Source: Dehalococcoidia bacterium (lineage in GTDB: Bacteria; Chloroflexota; Dehalococcoidia; Lucifugimonadales; Lucifugimonadaceae). Taken from it: DNA of 64,000 nt. The DNA is taken from contig JAJEAU010000001.1 of NCBI GenBank assembly GCA_022824185.1, positions 109,974 to 173,973 on the forward strand. Reading direction: 5' to 3'. The position numbers and the translations under genes were made by a program. Within the stretch, counting starts at the first letter, position 1, and every line of letters starts with the position of its first letter. Shown here in pieces: positions 36,288 through 44,420 of the stretch. The notes beneath the pieces were generated by a model, which was given only the letters and a program-made list of their open reading frames with translations, had not been told where the DNA came from and ran no database searches.

Positions 36288-36321
36288 CAGCGACACGATC
36301 TGAAAATACGCGGAGGGGACC

Positions 36322-37920
36322 ATGTTGGACATCAAGATAGTTGGCGGTACGGTGCATGATGGGAGCGGACTTCCTGGATTCTCAGCGGATGTCGGCATCA
36401 ACGGGGACCGGATCGAGGCAGTAGCTGATCTGGGTTCGGCAGACGCAAAAATGACGATCGATGCGACTGGGAAATCTGTAACGCCCGGTTTCATCGATCT
36501 GCACACCCATTCCGATGCATCCTTCCTGATCGACCCTTTGGCAGATTCGAAACTGACGCAAGGGGTGACGCTCGAATATATCGGCAACTGCGGCATGAGT
36601 TTTTGTGCTCCCCTTTACGGAGCGGCTAAAGACCAGTTGAAGGAGAGGCTTTCGCGGGGAGGTGAAGGCACGTTCGATGTCGACTGGGAGGACTTCAACG
36701 GCTATCTCAATGCGTTGGAACAGCGCGGATCAACCATCAATGTCGCGACTCAGGTTGGTCATGGAACCGTGCGTTCCGCGGTTATGGGAATGGACAACCG
36801 CGGACCCACGGTCGACGAACTCGCTCACATGACGCGCCTCATCGAGGAGAGCCTTGATGCAGGGGCGTTGGGCATGTCCACGGGATTGTGGTACGCGCCG
36901 GGGTCTTATTCGTTGACCGACGAAGTCGTCGCCTTAAATCAACCGGTCGCAGATCGAAACAAACTCTACTCCTCTCATATCCGATCAGAAGCCGACGATC
37001 TTTGCGGTCTATTCCCGGCTCACGCTGAGGCGATCGAGATCGGTCGTCGAACTGGCGGACGGATACAGGTTTCTCACGTCAAAGCGGTTGGCCCCAAATT
37101 CTGGGGTCGCGGCACCGAGATCTTGGAAGGATTCGAGCGCGCCTTAGATGAAGGGATCGATGTCGCTGGCGATCAATATCCGTACTCGTGGTCGAGCACC
37201 GGTTTTAGCGGCGCGATGTTCGCGAGATGGTCGCTTTCTGGTGGTCGCCAGGAGACTCTCGACCGAATGCAAGATGACGACTTGAGAGCAAAGATGCGGG
37301 CCGATACCGAGTACTACATCAGCCGCAATCACGGTGCCGCGGGTTCGGTCGTCGCACATTTCCCCCCAAACTCTGATTACGAAGGCTTGAGCCTCGAGGA
37401 AATTAGCGACGAGATGGGATGCGATCCGGCTGAAGCAGCATTGCGTCTGTACGAGCAATCGGACGGTTCCTATGTTTTGCACTCGATGGAGGACGTCGAC
37501 GTTGATGCCATTGCTCAATGGCGGTTGATGACGGTATGTTCTGACGGCAGTTCGTTGCGAACGACTGGTCCGTTGTCGAGTGGCAAACCACACCCTCGAA
37601 GCTACGCCACCAACTCCCGTTATCTGGAGAACTTCGTGAAGGAACGGGAATTGGTGTCTTTCGAGGAAGCCATCTACAAGATGACTGCCCTGTGCGCAGA
37701 GAGGTTGCAACTCACCAATCGCGGGCGAATTGCTCGAGGCATGTACGCCGACATCAATGTCTTTGCCCTCGACGAAGTCGCGCAGAACAACTCGTTCACC
37801 GATCCGCACCAATACTCGACAGGCATGGACTACGTGTTGGTTAACGGCGTCCCTGCGATTGCGGGGGGCATTGTGACGGGGGCGACTCCGGGCAAAGTAC
37901 TACGAGATTTCGACGCATGA
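36322..37920 (+). CDS. D-aminoacylase-type amidohydrolase (N-acyl-D-amino-acid deacylase family)
   Basis: A 532-residue metal-dependent amidohydrolase. The N-terminal beta-sandwich start is IVGGTVHDGSGLPG, followed by the metal motif PGFIDLHTHSD (near residue 60), EYIGNCGMS, then SSHIRSEADD, QVSHVKAVG and, near the C-terminus, NRGRIARGMYADINVF. Members hydrolyse N-acyl-D-amino acids or related cyclic amides such as D-hydantoin-like compounds; substrate unknown. GGAGGGGACC precedes the ATG. It is followed after 41 bases by a second amidohydrolase, likely co-transcribed. Confidence 0.83.
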   Translation: MLDIKIVGGTVHDGSGLPGFSADVGINGDRIEAVADLGSADAKMTIDATGKSVTPGFIDLHTHSDASFLIDPLADSKLTQGVTLEYIGNCGMSFCAPLYGAAKDQLKERLSRGGEGTFDVDWEDFNGYLNALEQRGSTINVATQVGHGTVRSAVMGMDNRGPTVDELAHMTRLIEESLDAGALGMSTGLWYAPGSYSLTDEVVALNQPVADRNKLYSSHIRSEADDLCGLFPAHAEAIEIGRRTGGRIQVSHVKAVGPKFWGRGTEILEGFERALDEGIDVAGDQYPYSWSSTGFSGAMFARWSLSGGRQETLDRMQDDDLRAKMRADTEYYISRNHGAAGSVVAHFPPNSDYEGLSLEEISDEMGCDPAEAALRLYEQSDGSYVLHSMEDVDVDAIAQWRLMTVCSDGSSLRTTGPLSSGKPHPRSYATNSRYLENFVKERELVSFEEAIYKMTALCAERLQLTNRGRIARGMYADINVFALDEVAQNNSFTDPHQYSTGMDYVLVNGVPAIAGGIVTGATPGKVLRDFDA

Positions 37921-37961
37921 CCGCCAATCGCATGCTGACGGATTTTCCAACGAGGTGAAAT

Positions 37962-39134
37962 ATGACTTGGGACCTAGTAATCAAAAACGGCACCGTCATC
38001 GACCCGAGCCAAGGGTTACAAGACAAGCGGGACATCGCCATTGCCGGAGGCAAGATCCGCGCCGTAAGCGACTATGTAAGCGACGGCGACGCGCATGACG
38101 TGATTGAAGCGGATGGGTTGATCGTTACGCCGGGCTTGGTCGATCTGCACGTCCACGTGTGGTGGGGAGTTGCCCATCTCGCGGTCGAGGCTGACCCGTC
38201 GTGCCTTTACCGGGGTGTCACAACGGCGATCGATGCGGGTTCAGCAGGCGCGAACACCATCGCGGGCTTTCATCGGTATGTCATGCAACAGGCAGACACC
38301 CGCGTTTTGGCCTTTCTGCACATTTCAGGCATGGGCCAGCTCGATAACGAGATCGGCGAGTTGGAAGACGTCCGCTGGGCCCGCGTCGAAAAAGCGGTTG
38401 AAGCCGCAAGGAACTTCCCTGAAGTAATCGTGGGAATCAAAGTGCGTTTGTCCGAGGCAATCTTGGGTCACAACGATCTCGTCGCGATGGAACGCGCCCT
38501 CGAAGCCTCAGCCCAACTGGGCAAACCGTTGATGATCCACATCGGCGGCACCGTTAATCCGGTTGAGAGATACCTAGAGCAACTGCGTCCCGGCGACATC
38601 GTTACACACAGCTTCACGGGCAACCCACCCGGAATAGTGGACAACACGGGCAGAGTAATCGACGCCGCCCGAGACGCCATGACGCGGGGCGTCAACTTCG
38701 ACGTCGGACACGGTGCCGGGTCATTCTCGTTCGATGTTGCTGAAAAATGTGCAGCCGATGGGTTTGGGCCGGGCACCGTGAGTTCCGACGTGCATCGGTA
38801 CAACATCCGAGGCCCCGTGTTTGACCTCCTGACGACTCTGTCGAAGTACCTGTACCTCGGTTACTCGCTCGAAGAAGTCATCGCGTTTGCGACGCAACGC
38901 CCCTCTTCAGCTATCGGGATGACCGACACAATCGGTTCGCTCCGCGTCGGTGCCGACGCTGACGTATCGATAATCAGATTGTTGGAAGGCAATTACGAGT
39001 TGGCCGACGCGAAAGGCGCGACTCGTGAAGGCAAGCAGCTGTTGGTGCCCGTCGAAACGGTTCGCCGCGGTCGCCGCTATCCTCCGCATCATTCAGCGCA
39101 TCCACATTTGGTAGGTCATCATCACGGACACTGA
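37962..39134 (+). CDS. Amidohydrolase / deacetylase family metallohydrolase
   Basis: A 390-residue dihydroorotase-like amidohydrolase: IKNGTVIDPSQGLQDKRDIAIAGGKI at the start, PGLVDLHVHVWWG as first metal motif, VGIKVRLSEAIL carrying the probable bridging lysine, MIHIGGTV and THSFTGNPPG (metal histidines), and SSDVHRYNIRGPVFD with the catalytic aspartate. It ends in a His-rich HPHLVGHHHGH, an uncommon tail that could bind metal. The family includes deacetylases with unclear substrates. AGGTG is upstream of the ATG. Confidence 0.82.
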   Translation: MTWDLVIKNGTVIDPSQGLQDKRDIAIAGGKIRAVSDYVSDGDAHDVIEADGLIVTPGLVDLHVHVWWGVAHLAVEADPSCLYRGVTTAIDAGSAGANTIAGFHRYVMQQADTRVLAFLHISGMGQLDNEIGELEDVRWARVEKAVEAARNFPEVIVGIKVRLSEAILGHNDLVAMERALEASAQLGKPLMIHIGGTVNPVERYLEQLRPGDIVTHSFTGNPPGIVDNTGRVIDAARDAMTRGVNFDVGHGAGSFSFDVAEKCAADGFGPGTVSSDVHRYNIRGPVFDLLTTLSKYLYLGYSLEEVIAFATQRPSSAIGMTDTIGSLRVGADADVSIIRLLEGNYELADAKGATREGKQLLVPVETVRRGRRYPPHHSAHPHLVGHHHGH

Positions 39135-39168
39135 CAGCCGCACGGGCCAGTCGCCTGACTCTCCGCTC

Positions 39169-39804
39169 TTGCGGATGGAAACGGTGACTAAACGTTATGG
39201 CGCGGCAACGGTTCTGGACGACCTATCGCTCTCAGTTCGTCCAGGCACTGTCGTAGCGGTTTTGGGAGCAAATGGTTCGGGTAAATCAACTCTTCTGAGG
39301 ATCGCAGCAACGCTGACATTGCCAACTTCTGGTTCGGTAGCAATTGCGGGGGTGGATGCACTGAAACATGCGCCCGAAGCGCGTGGCCATGTCGGAGCCG
39401 TCATGCATTCATCGATGCTCTATTCGGACTTGACCGTTCGCGAAAATCTATCGCTATTCGCCACCTTGTGCCAGCTTGATCATTCGGACGCCAGAGTGGA
39501 GGAAGTCGCTACGCGGTTGCGGCTTACTGGCCGCATGGACGAGAGGGTCCGGCGACTATCCCACGGTTACCGCAAACGTGTTTCGATAGCCCGCGCCATC
39601 TTGCACTCGCCTCAAATTCTCCTGCTGGATGAACCAGAAACTGGGCTAGATGGATCATCTTTGGACGATCTGCGCGCAATCGTCGATGATTGGCGATCAA
39701 ACCGACGTGCCGTGGTGGTTGCGTCTCACAACACGGAGTTTTTGACCGATTTGGCGGATGATTGCTACACGGTGATCGACGGCCGGCTCGAGTCAACCGA
39801 CTGA
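39169..39804 (+). CDS. ccmA: Heme exporter ABC ATP-binding protein CcmA
   Basis: A 211-residue ABC ATPase: Walker A GANGSGKSTL, a LSHGYRKRVSIARAI signature (normally LSGGQ), Walker B ILLLDEPET, and the switch histidine in VASHNTEF. Identification as CcmA rests on its size and on ccmB and ccmC directly downstream. CcmAB powers release of holo-CcmE during cytochrome c maturation. The start is either TTG 39169 or ATG 39175; neither has a clear SD. The gene begins 34 bases after the amidohydrolase stop. Confidence 0.85.
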   Translation: MRMETVTKRYGAATVLDDLSLSVRPGTVVAVLGANGSGKSTLLRIAATLTLPTSGSVAIAGVDALKHAPEARGHVGAVMHSSMLYSDLTVRENLSLFATLCQLDHSDARVEEVATRLRLTGRMDERVRRLSHGYRKRVSIARAILHSPQILLLDEPETGLDGSSLDDLRAIVDDWRSNRRAVVVASHNTEFLTDLADDCYTVIDGRLESTD

Positions 39805-39817
39805 GGCAAACGAACAA

Positions 39818-40492
39818 TTGGGCGCTTCATTGTCGATAGTCTGGGCGTTAACGCTTAAAGAGCTTCGCATTGAATCACGCAATCGAGATGTCGCGATCGC
39901 AATCGTGATGTTCGCATCGCTCGTGATCGCGATCTTCGCGATAGCGATTGAACCCACAGCTCGGAAAGCCACAGAAACTGGTCCGGGGGTCTTGTGGGCA
40001 GCCATCACTTTTGCAGGCGTCGTCGGACTGACCCGCGCGACTTCCCACGAATTGGAGAACGACGCTGTAGGTGCCCTGATGTTGGCTCCTGTTTCCCGGG
40101 ACTTGCTGTTCATGGGCAAGGCGATTGGCAATTTCATCTTTCTTGCCGTCGCGACGACGATAGTCTTCGTCGTGTTCACCTTTCTCTTCAATCTTTCGAT
40201 CCTGCACTCCGAGATCTTCGTGGTAGCGATACTGGCCACGATCGGGTTCTCGGCGGTTGGAACGCTGTTCTCTGGTCTGACTTTCCGAGTCAGGGCGCGC
40301 GAAGTGTTGCTCCCGATGCTGTTTTTGCCCTCCGTAGCCCCGTTGCTATTTGCCGCGATTCAAGTCACTTCCCTGGCCGCGACGGGTCGTCCGTGGTCTG
40401 AATCGTTGCCTTGGATCCAAATGGCAACAGCCTACGATGTTGTTTTTGTGGCAGTTTCGGTGATGTTGTTCGGCTACGTGCTCGACGATTAA
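39818..40492 (+). CDS. ccmB: Heme exporter membrane protein CcmB
   Basis: A 224-residue protein with six predicted membrane helices. The N-terminal LTLKELRIESRNRD and the GLTRATSHELENDAVGALMLAPVSRDLLFMGKA block are typical of CcmB. It forms the membrane part of the CcmA2B transporter. The start is a TTG (39818) 13 bases after ccmA, or a second TTG five codons later; there is no ATG in range. Confidence 0.87.
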   Translation: MGASLSIVWALTLKELRIESRNRDVAIAIVMFASLVIAIFAIAIEPTARKATETGPGVLWAAITFAGVVGLTRATSHELENDAVGALMLAPVSRDLLFMGKAIGNFIFLAVATTIVFVVFTFLFNLSILHSEIFVVAILATIGFSAVGTLFSGLTFRVRAREVLLPMLFLPSVAPLLFAAIQVTSLAATGRPWSESLPWIQMATAYDVVFVAVSVMLFGYVLDD

Positions 40493-40594
40493 CCGACCCG
40501 AACCAACGCACCCGCCGAGTCTGTCAAACCACGCCTTTACAATTGACGTTTGCAGGCACTAGTTCGATGTCGTTGCCCGCCACTTCGAATTCGA

Positions 40595-41311
40595 ATGAAA
40601 CTTCCGACACTACGCGCTCCGATGTTTTTGCACGCGGCCGCATTTCTTGCCATGGTCGTTGCGCTCTGGATGATGTTCGCTTGGGTGCCCACCGACATCA
40701 ACCAAGGTGTGGTTCAGCGAATCCTCTATATCCACGTTCCTGTCGCTTGGGTCAGTATGGTCGCAATCGTTGGGGTGGCGTTCGCAAGCATTCTTTACTT
40801 AAAGACCAAAAACGAGAAGTGGGATCGTTTGGCAGTGTCGATGGCCGAAGTCGGTGTGATGTTTGGGGCGATCATGTTGATTTCTGGAATGGTCTGGGCG
40901 AAGCCCGTATGGGAGGTCTGGTGGACCGGTGAAGCGAAACTCATGACCGCACTCATCCTTTTCTTCATCTACGTCGCCTACCTAATGTTCCGAGCCTATT
41001 TCCCTCCCGGCGACCAGAGGATGCGATTGGCCGCGATAATCGCCATCATCGGTGCAATCGACACCCCGATCATCTACTACGCCTCGGTACTTTGGCAAGA
41101 AGCCCATCCGCCGTTAGTCGTCGGCCCGGTCGCCCAAGAGGAGAACTTGGTTGCTGCTGAGATTGGTCTCACGCTTCTGGTTAGTGTCATCGCGTTCACG
41201 TTGCTCTTCTTCTCGCTCATGACCGCCAGAATAGGGCTTGCTCGCATTGAGACTGAGTACGAGGTTTTGAAGTTGGGGATTGCGATTACTCCGGTGGCTG
41301 AAGCCCGATGA
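40595..41311 (+). CDS. ccmC: Heme handling protein CcmC
   Basis: A 238-residue six-helix membrane protein. Conserved features are the periplasmic histidine in ILYIHVPVAWVSM and the tryptophan-rich loop WAKPVWEVWWTGEAKLM near the centre (equivalent of the WWD heme-binding segment, although the usual aspartate is Glu-Ala here). A second histidine lies in LWQEAHPPLV. CcmC hands heme to CcmE. The frame is open from 40550; ATG 40595 is chosen because the preceding codons do not look like CcmC. The stop overlaps the next start as ATGA. Confidence 0.88.
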   Translation: MKLPTLRAPMFLHAAAFLAMVVALWMMFAWVPTDINQGVVQRILYIHVPVAWVSMVAIVGVAFASILYLKTKNEKWDRLAVSMAEVGVMFGAIMLISGMVWAKPVWEVWWTGEAKLMTALILFFIYVAYLMFRAYFPPGDQRMRLAAIIAIIGAIDTPIIYYASVLWQEAHPPLVVGPVAQEENLVAAEIGLTLLVSVIAFTLLFFSLMTARIGLARIETEYEVLKLGIAITPVAEAR

Positions 41312-41844
41312 ACTCCGCAGGCAGAATCGCACTTGTCATCGCTTTGATTGCGGTGACAGCGTCTTTTATCTCGCAACCGGTAGTCGCGCAATCGCCGACA
41401 ATATCGACTGGCGTAGTGACCGGAGTTGAGACCACGGAAAACGGCGAGCTGTCGGCGTTCTCGATTGTCGACGGTGATGGCGACATTTTGCGATTTGCCG
41501 TGTCATCTTCAAATCCGAACACCACCTACGGATTGGAAAACCGAGTAGGTGATAGGTGGGTTTCTGAACATGCTTCACAGCCGCGAGAGGCGGCGGCGCG
41601 CCTCCGCGACCAGCAAAATCGATTGGCGCAAGTCTCGGTACAGTCCGACGGCAGCGGCGTTGCCATTTCCGTAGTGCAGGCACAGTCGGCCGACGTTGCC
41701 ACGAATCTAGGTTACGTTTTCGCGGTTGTGGCGATCGCTTGGATCGGAATCATGGCGTATGTCGCCTACATGGGGATTCGCCAACGAACGATCGCGGCCG
41801 AACTGTCCAGGTTGCGCGGCGATAATGGAGACAACGCATCCTGA
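41308..41844 (+). CDS. Secreted-domain protein with C-terminal CcmD-like segment
   Basis: A 178-residue protein with a signal peptide (residues 1-28, ending VVAQS), about 85 residues of beta-rich soluble sequence rich in Gly/Val/Asp (SIVDGDGDILRFAV, YGLENRVGDRWVS), and a single membrane helix near residue 135-156 followed by RQRTIAAELSRLRG. The helix plus basic tail (YVFAVVAIAWIGIMAYVAYM then IRQ) matches the pattern of CcmD, a tiny protein that keeps CcmE bound to CcmABC. Position between ccmC and ccmE is where ccmD belongs. The fused extracellular domain is not one I recognise. Confidence 0.65.
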   Translation: MNSAGRIALVIALIAVTASFISQPVVAQSPTISTGVVTGVETTENGELSAFSIVDGDGDILRFAVSSSNPNTTYGLENRVGDRWVSEHASQPREAAARLRDQQNRLAQVSVQSDGSGVAISVVQAQSADVATNLGYVFAVVAIAWIGIMAYVAYMGIRQRTIAAELSRLRGDNGDNAS

Positions 41845-41850
41845 AGACTA

Positions 41851-42399
41851 ATGATGAACACCGAAGAAAAAGGCACCGTCGCATCGCCCACTGAATCAAC
41901 CGCAACCGCCAAATCGACGGTATTGATGAGCGGCAAGGCGAAGATTTTCGCTGTCGCATCGCTTTTCTTAATCGGAGTCGTCTATCTCGCAGTTGTGGCG
42001 TTCAACGAGGCCACGGTTCAGTTCGCCAGCGTTGACGAGGTCGTGACTAACGAAACCCCCAGCGAAGATCAAGCTATCGGCGTTCTTGGCAAATTGGTGC
42101 CCAATTCGTATATCAAGTCGCCCGACGGAGTTACGGCGAATTTCCGTTTGCGGGACGAGAACGGATCGAGGGAACTACCCGTCATTTATACGGGTGAAGT
42201 CGGACAGGTCTTTTTCAACGATCACTCGGAGATCATTCTCAACGGGAAGATGGGGGAAGATGGCGTGCTACATGCAGAAACGCTCACGGTGCGTTGCCCT
42301 TCCAAGTACCTCACCGAGCAGGAGCAGGCGGAGTTAGATGGACAGTTGGATCCTCCGCCGTACCAACCCGACTACTTCGACGAAACGCCCGACGCTTAG
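41851..42399 (+). CDS. ccmE: Heme chaperone CcmE, CxxxY variant
   Basis: A 182-residue CcmE with one N-terminal membrane anchor (33-52) and an OB-fold domain: GVLGKLVPNSYIKS, TANFRLRDENG, PVIYTGEVGQVFF, EIILNGKM. The heme attachment motif is CPSKY (Cys149-x3-Tyr153) instead of His-x3-Tyr. Such cysteine variants are known from Desulfovibrio and some archaea (the System I* maturation type). A longer acidic, proline-rich tail follows. ccmF is not next to it; the following gene is a convergent MFS transporter. Confidence 0.88.
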   Translation: MMNTEEKGTVASPTESTATAKSTVLMSGKAKIFAVASLFLIGVVYLAVVAFNEATVQFASVDEVVTNETPSEDQAIGVLGKLVPNSYIKSPDGVTANFRLRDENGSRELPVIYTGEVGQVFFNDHSEIILNGKMGEDGVLHAETLTVRCPSKYLTEQEQAELDGQLDPPPYQPDYFDETPDA

Positions 42400-42420
42400 T
42401 GCAACGCCGGGTATCGCTCA

Positions 42421-43692
42421 TCAAAATCTCACTTCTAGCTGCCTCAATCGTCGGTTGAAACCACCGACCAAGAAGGTTACGAACAGCACGAAGCCACAAC
42501 CGATGATCAACGACGTCGACGGTCCTAACGAATCTGCAAGCGCCCCGTACACGAACCCGCCAGCAGGGAATCCCGCCCAGGCGAGTTCGTAGATTCCTGC
42601 CAAGCGCCCCCTAACGTTATCCGTGATCGCCATCTGCAACGAGATGGTTCCCAGTCCAATGTGGATCGCGTTGATCAATCCGAAGGCCAAAGCGAACACA
42701 AACCCGATATGGATGCTTGACACGAGGGCGAAAACTATCGCGGAGCTTGTTGCGAAAATGTTCGTGACGATGAGCGCGTAACCGGTTCGCTTGAATCCTC
42801 CGCTCAGGCCAAGGACTAACCCGCCGACGAACGCGCCCATGCCGACGGACGCGAACAACTGGCTGTATTCGCCAGCGCCTACTTGGAAGACCTCTCGCGA
42901 AATCGGCGTCAGGAGATAGATAAAGCCACCCATCAACAACGCGTTGACGAAAGTGAAAATCAAGTTCCCTTTCAGGATCGCGTTCCGACGAACCACTTCA
43001 GCAATCTCGACGAAATCACGCCATACCGGTTGATGAGCGACGCCGAGTTGGGAAGATACCGGCCGATACCTCGACACAACGACGAAGTTGGTCGCCATCA
43101 CCGCTGCGATGGTTATGTAAGTCCAGTCGTAACTCCAAAGCTGGACGATTCCGCCCCAAATCAACGGTGCAAGTACCCGGCCCAAGTTGAAGAACGAATT
43201 GTCGAAAAATATGGCACGGGCCAAAATGTTCCGCTGCACCATGTTCGGCAAAAGTGAAAAACGTGCGGTCCAGTCAAGCGCCAAAGCTGCGCCGTGTATC
43301 CCCCCCGCAACCTGTATATGCCAAGGTTCGATGCGATCTGTCAGGAGTAAAACGCCAACCGTCAGCATCGAACTCGCAGTGGCAACTGAACCCCACATCA
43401 ACAGCGTTCGGCGTCGGATTCTGTCCGCCAGAATCCCGCTGGCGACGGACATTGAGATCGAACAAACAACCACTGCGGCACCCAATATAGCCAGTTGAAG
43501 CGCCGATCCTGTGATGTCGAAGATGACGTAGGTCTGCGTCACCGTGACCATCTGATTGCCGATGCTCCAGATGACGGTTCCCGCCAAGAACTTCCGCAGT
43601 TCGAATGCCGACAAGGTTCGGCTCAACCGGGCGACTTCGAGCCGTGCCCTGCCGGGCCTGCGTCTTGAAGTTGCTGTGGTGTCGCGTGCCAA
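42421..43692 (-). CDS. Major facilitator superfamily transporter (enterobactin-exporter-like)
   Basis: A 423-residue protein with about 12 hydrophobic segments and a basic N-terminus. The loop SGILADRIRRRTLLMWG between helices 2 and 3 is the MFS motif A, and FELRKFLAGTVIWSIGNQM opens helix 1. It resembles the MFS_3 (EntS-like) exporters; the substrate is unknown. It is convergent with ccmE and divergent from plsY, whose start is only 41 bases away, so the two promoters must overlap. Confidence 0.75.
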   Translation of the reverse strand: MARDTTATSRRRPGRARLEVARLSRTLSAFELRKFLAGTVIWSIGNQMVTVTQTYVIFDITGSALQLAILGAAVVVCSISMSVASGILADRIRRRTLLMWGSVATASSMLTVGVLLLTDRIEPWHIQVAGGIHGAALALDWTARFSLLPNMVQRNILARAIFFDNSFFNLGRVLAPLIWGGIVQLWSYDWTYITIAAVMATNFVVVSRYRPVSSQLGVAHQPVWRDFVEIAEVVRRNAILKGNLIFTFVNALLMGGFIYLLTPISREVFQVGAGEYSQLFASVGMGAFVGGLVLGLSGGFKRTGYALIVTNIFATSSAIVFALVSSIHIGFVFALAFGLINAIHIGLGTISLQMAITDNVRGRLAGIYELAWAGFPAGGFVYGALADSLGPSTSLIIGCGFVLFVTFLVGGFNRRLRQLEVRF

Positions 43693-43710
43693 GTTGCCTT
43701 CATCCTCGGG

Positions 43711-43719
43711 TGCTAGAAT
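43711..43719 (+). promoter_or_regulatory. Candidate extended -10 promoter of plsY
   Basis: TGCTAGAAT fits an extended -10 (TGnTATAAT, five of six). It ends 14 bases before the plsY ATG, leaving a leader of about 7 bases with no Shine-Dalgarno, consistent with leaderless-like translation. No well-placed -35 is visible. Confidence 0.35.
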
Positions 43720-43733
43720 TCAAGCCAAACCTG

Positions 43734-44420
43734 ATGAGCACCGGACCAGAAATCGTAAATCTCGCGTACGCGTCGCTGGTTGCATTCTTCATCGGAGCGA
43801 TACCGGCGGCGTATATAGCAGCGCGCCTCCACGGGATCAACATCTTCGACGTTGGTTCCCGCCAAGCCGGCGCAACCAACGTTTGGAAACACGTAAGCCG
43901 CAAGACTGGTTTCATCGTATTTCTAATCGATGTCGCGAAAGGCATAATCACCGTGCAAATCGCCAGGTACGCGTTCGAAATAACAGGCTTATGGTTCTTG
44001 GTGCCTGCAATCGGAGTTATCCTCGGGCACTGGTTCTCGCCGATGACAAGATTTAAAGGCGGTGATGGGGTCGCCAGCCTAGGCGGATTGGTAGTCGGGT
44101 TGTTTCAGTGGGCCGCATTGCCCGCGGTGCTGATCGCGATAGTATTTGGCCTCCCGCCGCTGAGGTATAAATTCGCCCATCCGTCGCTTCAAGCCGGAGT
44201 TACCGGATGGGGTGTTCTCCTGTTGACGATAGCGATAGCCAGTCCAAGCGATCGGCGAGCAGAGTACTTGATACTTTATGTTGGGATCACCTGCCTTGCG
44301 CTTGCTGTCCTCCTGAAGAGCGTCAGATTTCACAAACGCAACTCCCATCTATTCGACGGCGAAGTCCCTTTGGACGACGTCGAGTTCGAAGATCGTCGAC
44401 CTGCAGAATCTAAACGTTAG
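43734..44420 (+). CDS. plsY: Acyl-phosphate:glycerol-3-phosphate acyltransferase PlsY
   Basis: A 228-residue membrane acyltransferase for the first step of phospholipid synthesis. It has five or more helices, IGAIPAAYIAARL at the start, the glycerol-phosphate motif VGSRQAGATNVWKH, DVAKGIITV, and GHWFSPMTRFKGGDGVASLGG (acyl-phosphate motif). The open frame reaches back to 43605 but overlaps the divergent MFS gene; ATG 43734 fits the family start. A polar tail of about 30 residues is longer than usual. Its stop overlaps the convergent sulfatase stop by four bases (TTAG). Confidence 0.9.
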   Translation: MSTGPEIVNLAYASLVAFFIGAIPAAYIAARLHGINIFDVGSRQAGATNVWKHVSRKTGFIVFLIDVAKGIITVQIARYAFEITGLWFLVPAIGVILGHWFSPMTRFKGGDGVASLGGLVVGLFQWAALPAVLIAIVFGLPPLRYKFAHPSLQAGVTGWGVLLLTIAIASPSDRRAEYLILYVGITCLALAVLLKSVRFHKRNSHLFDGEVPLDDVEFEDRRPAESKR

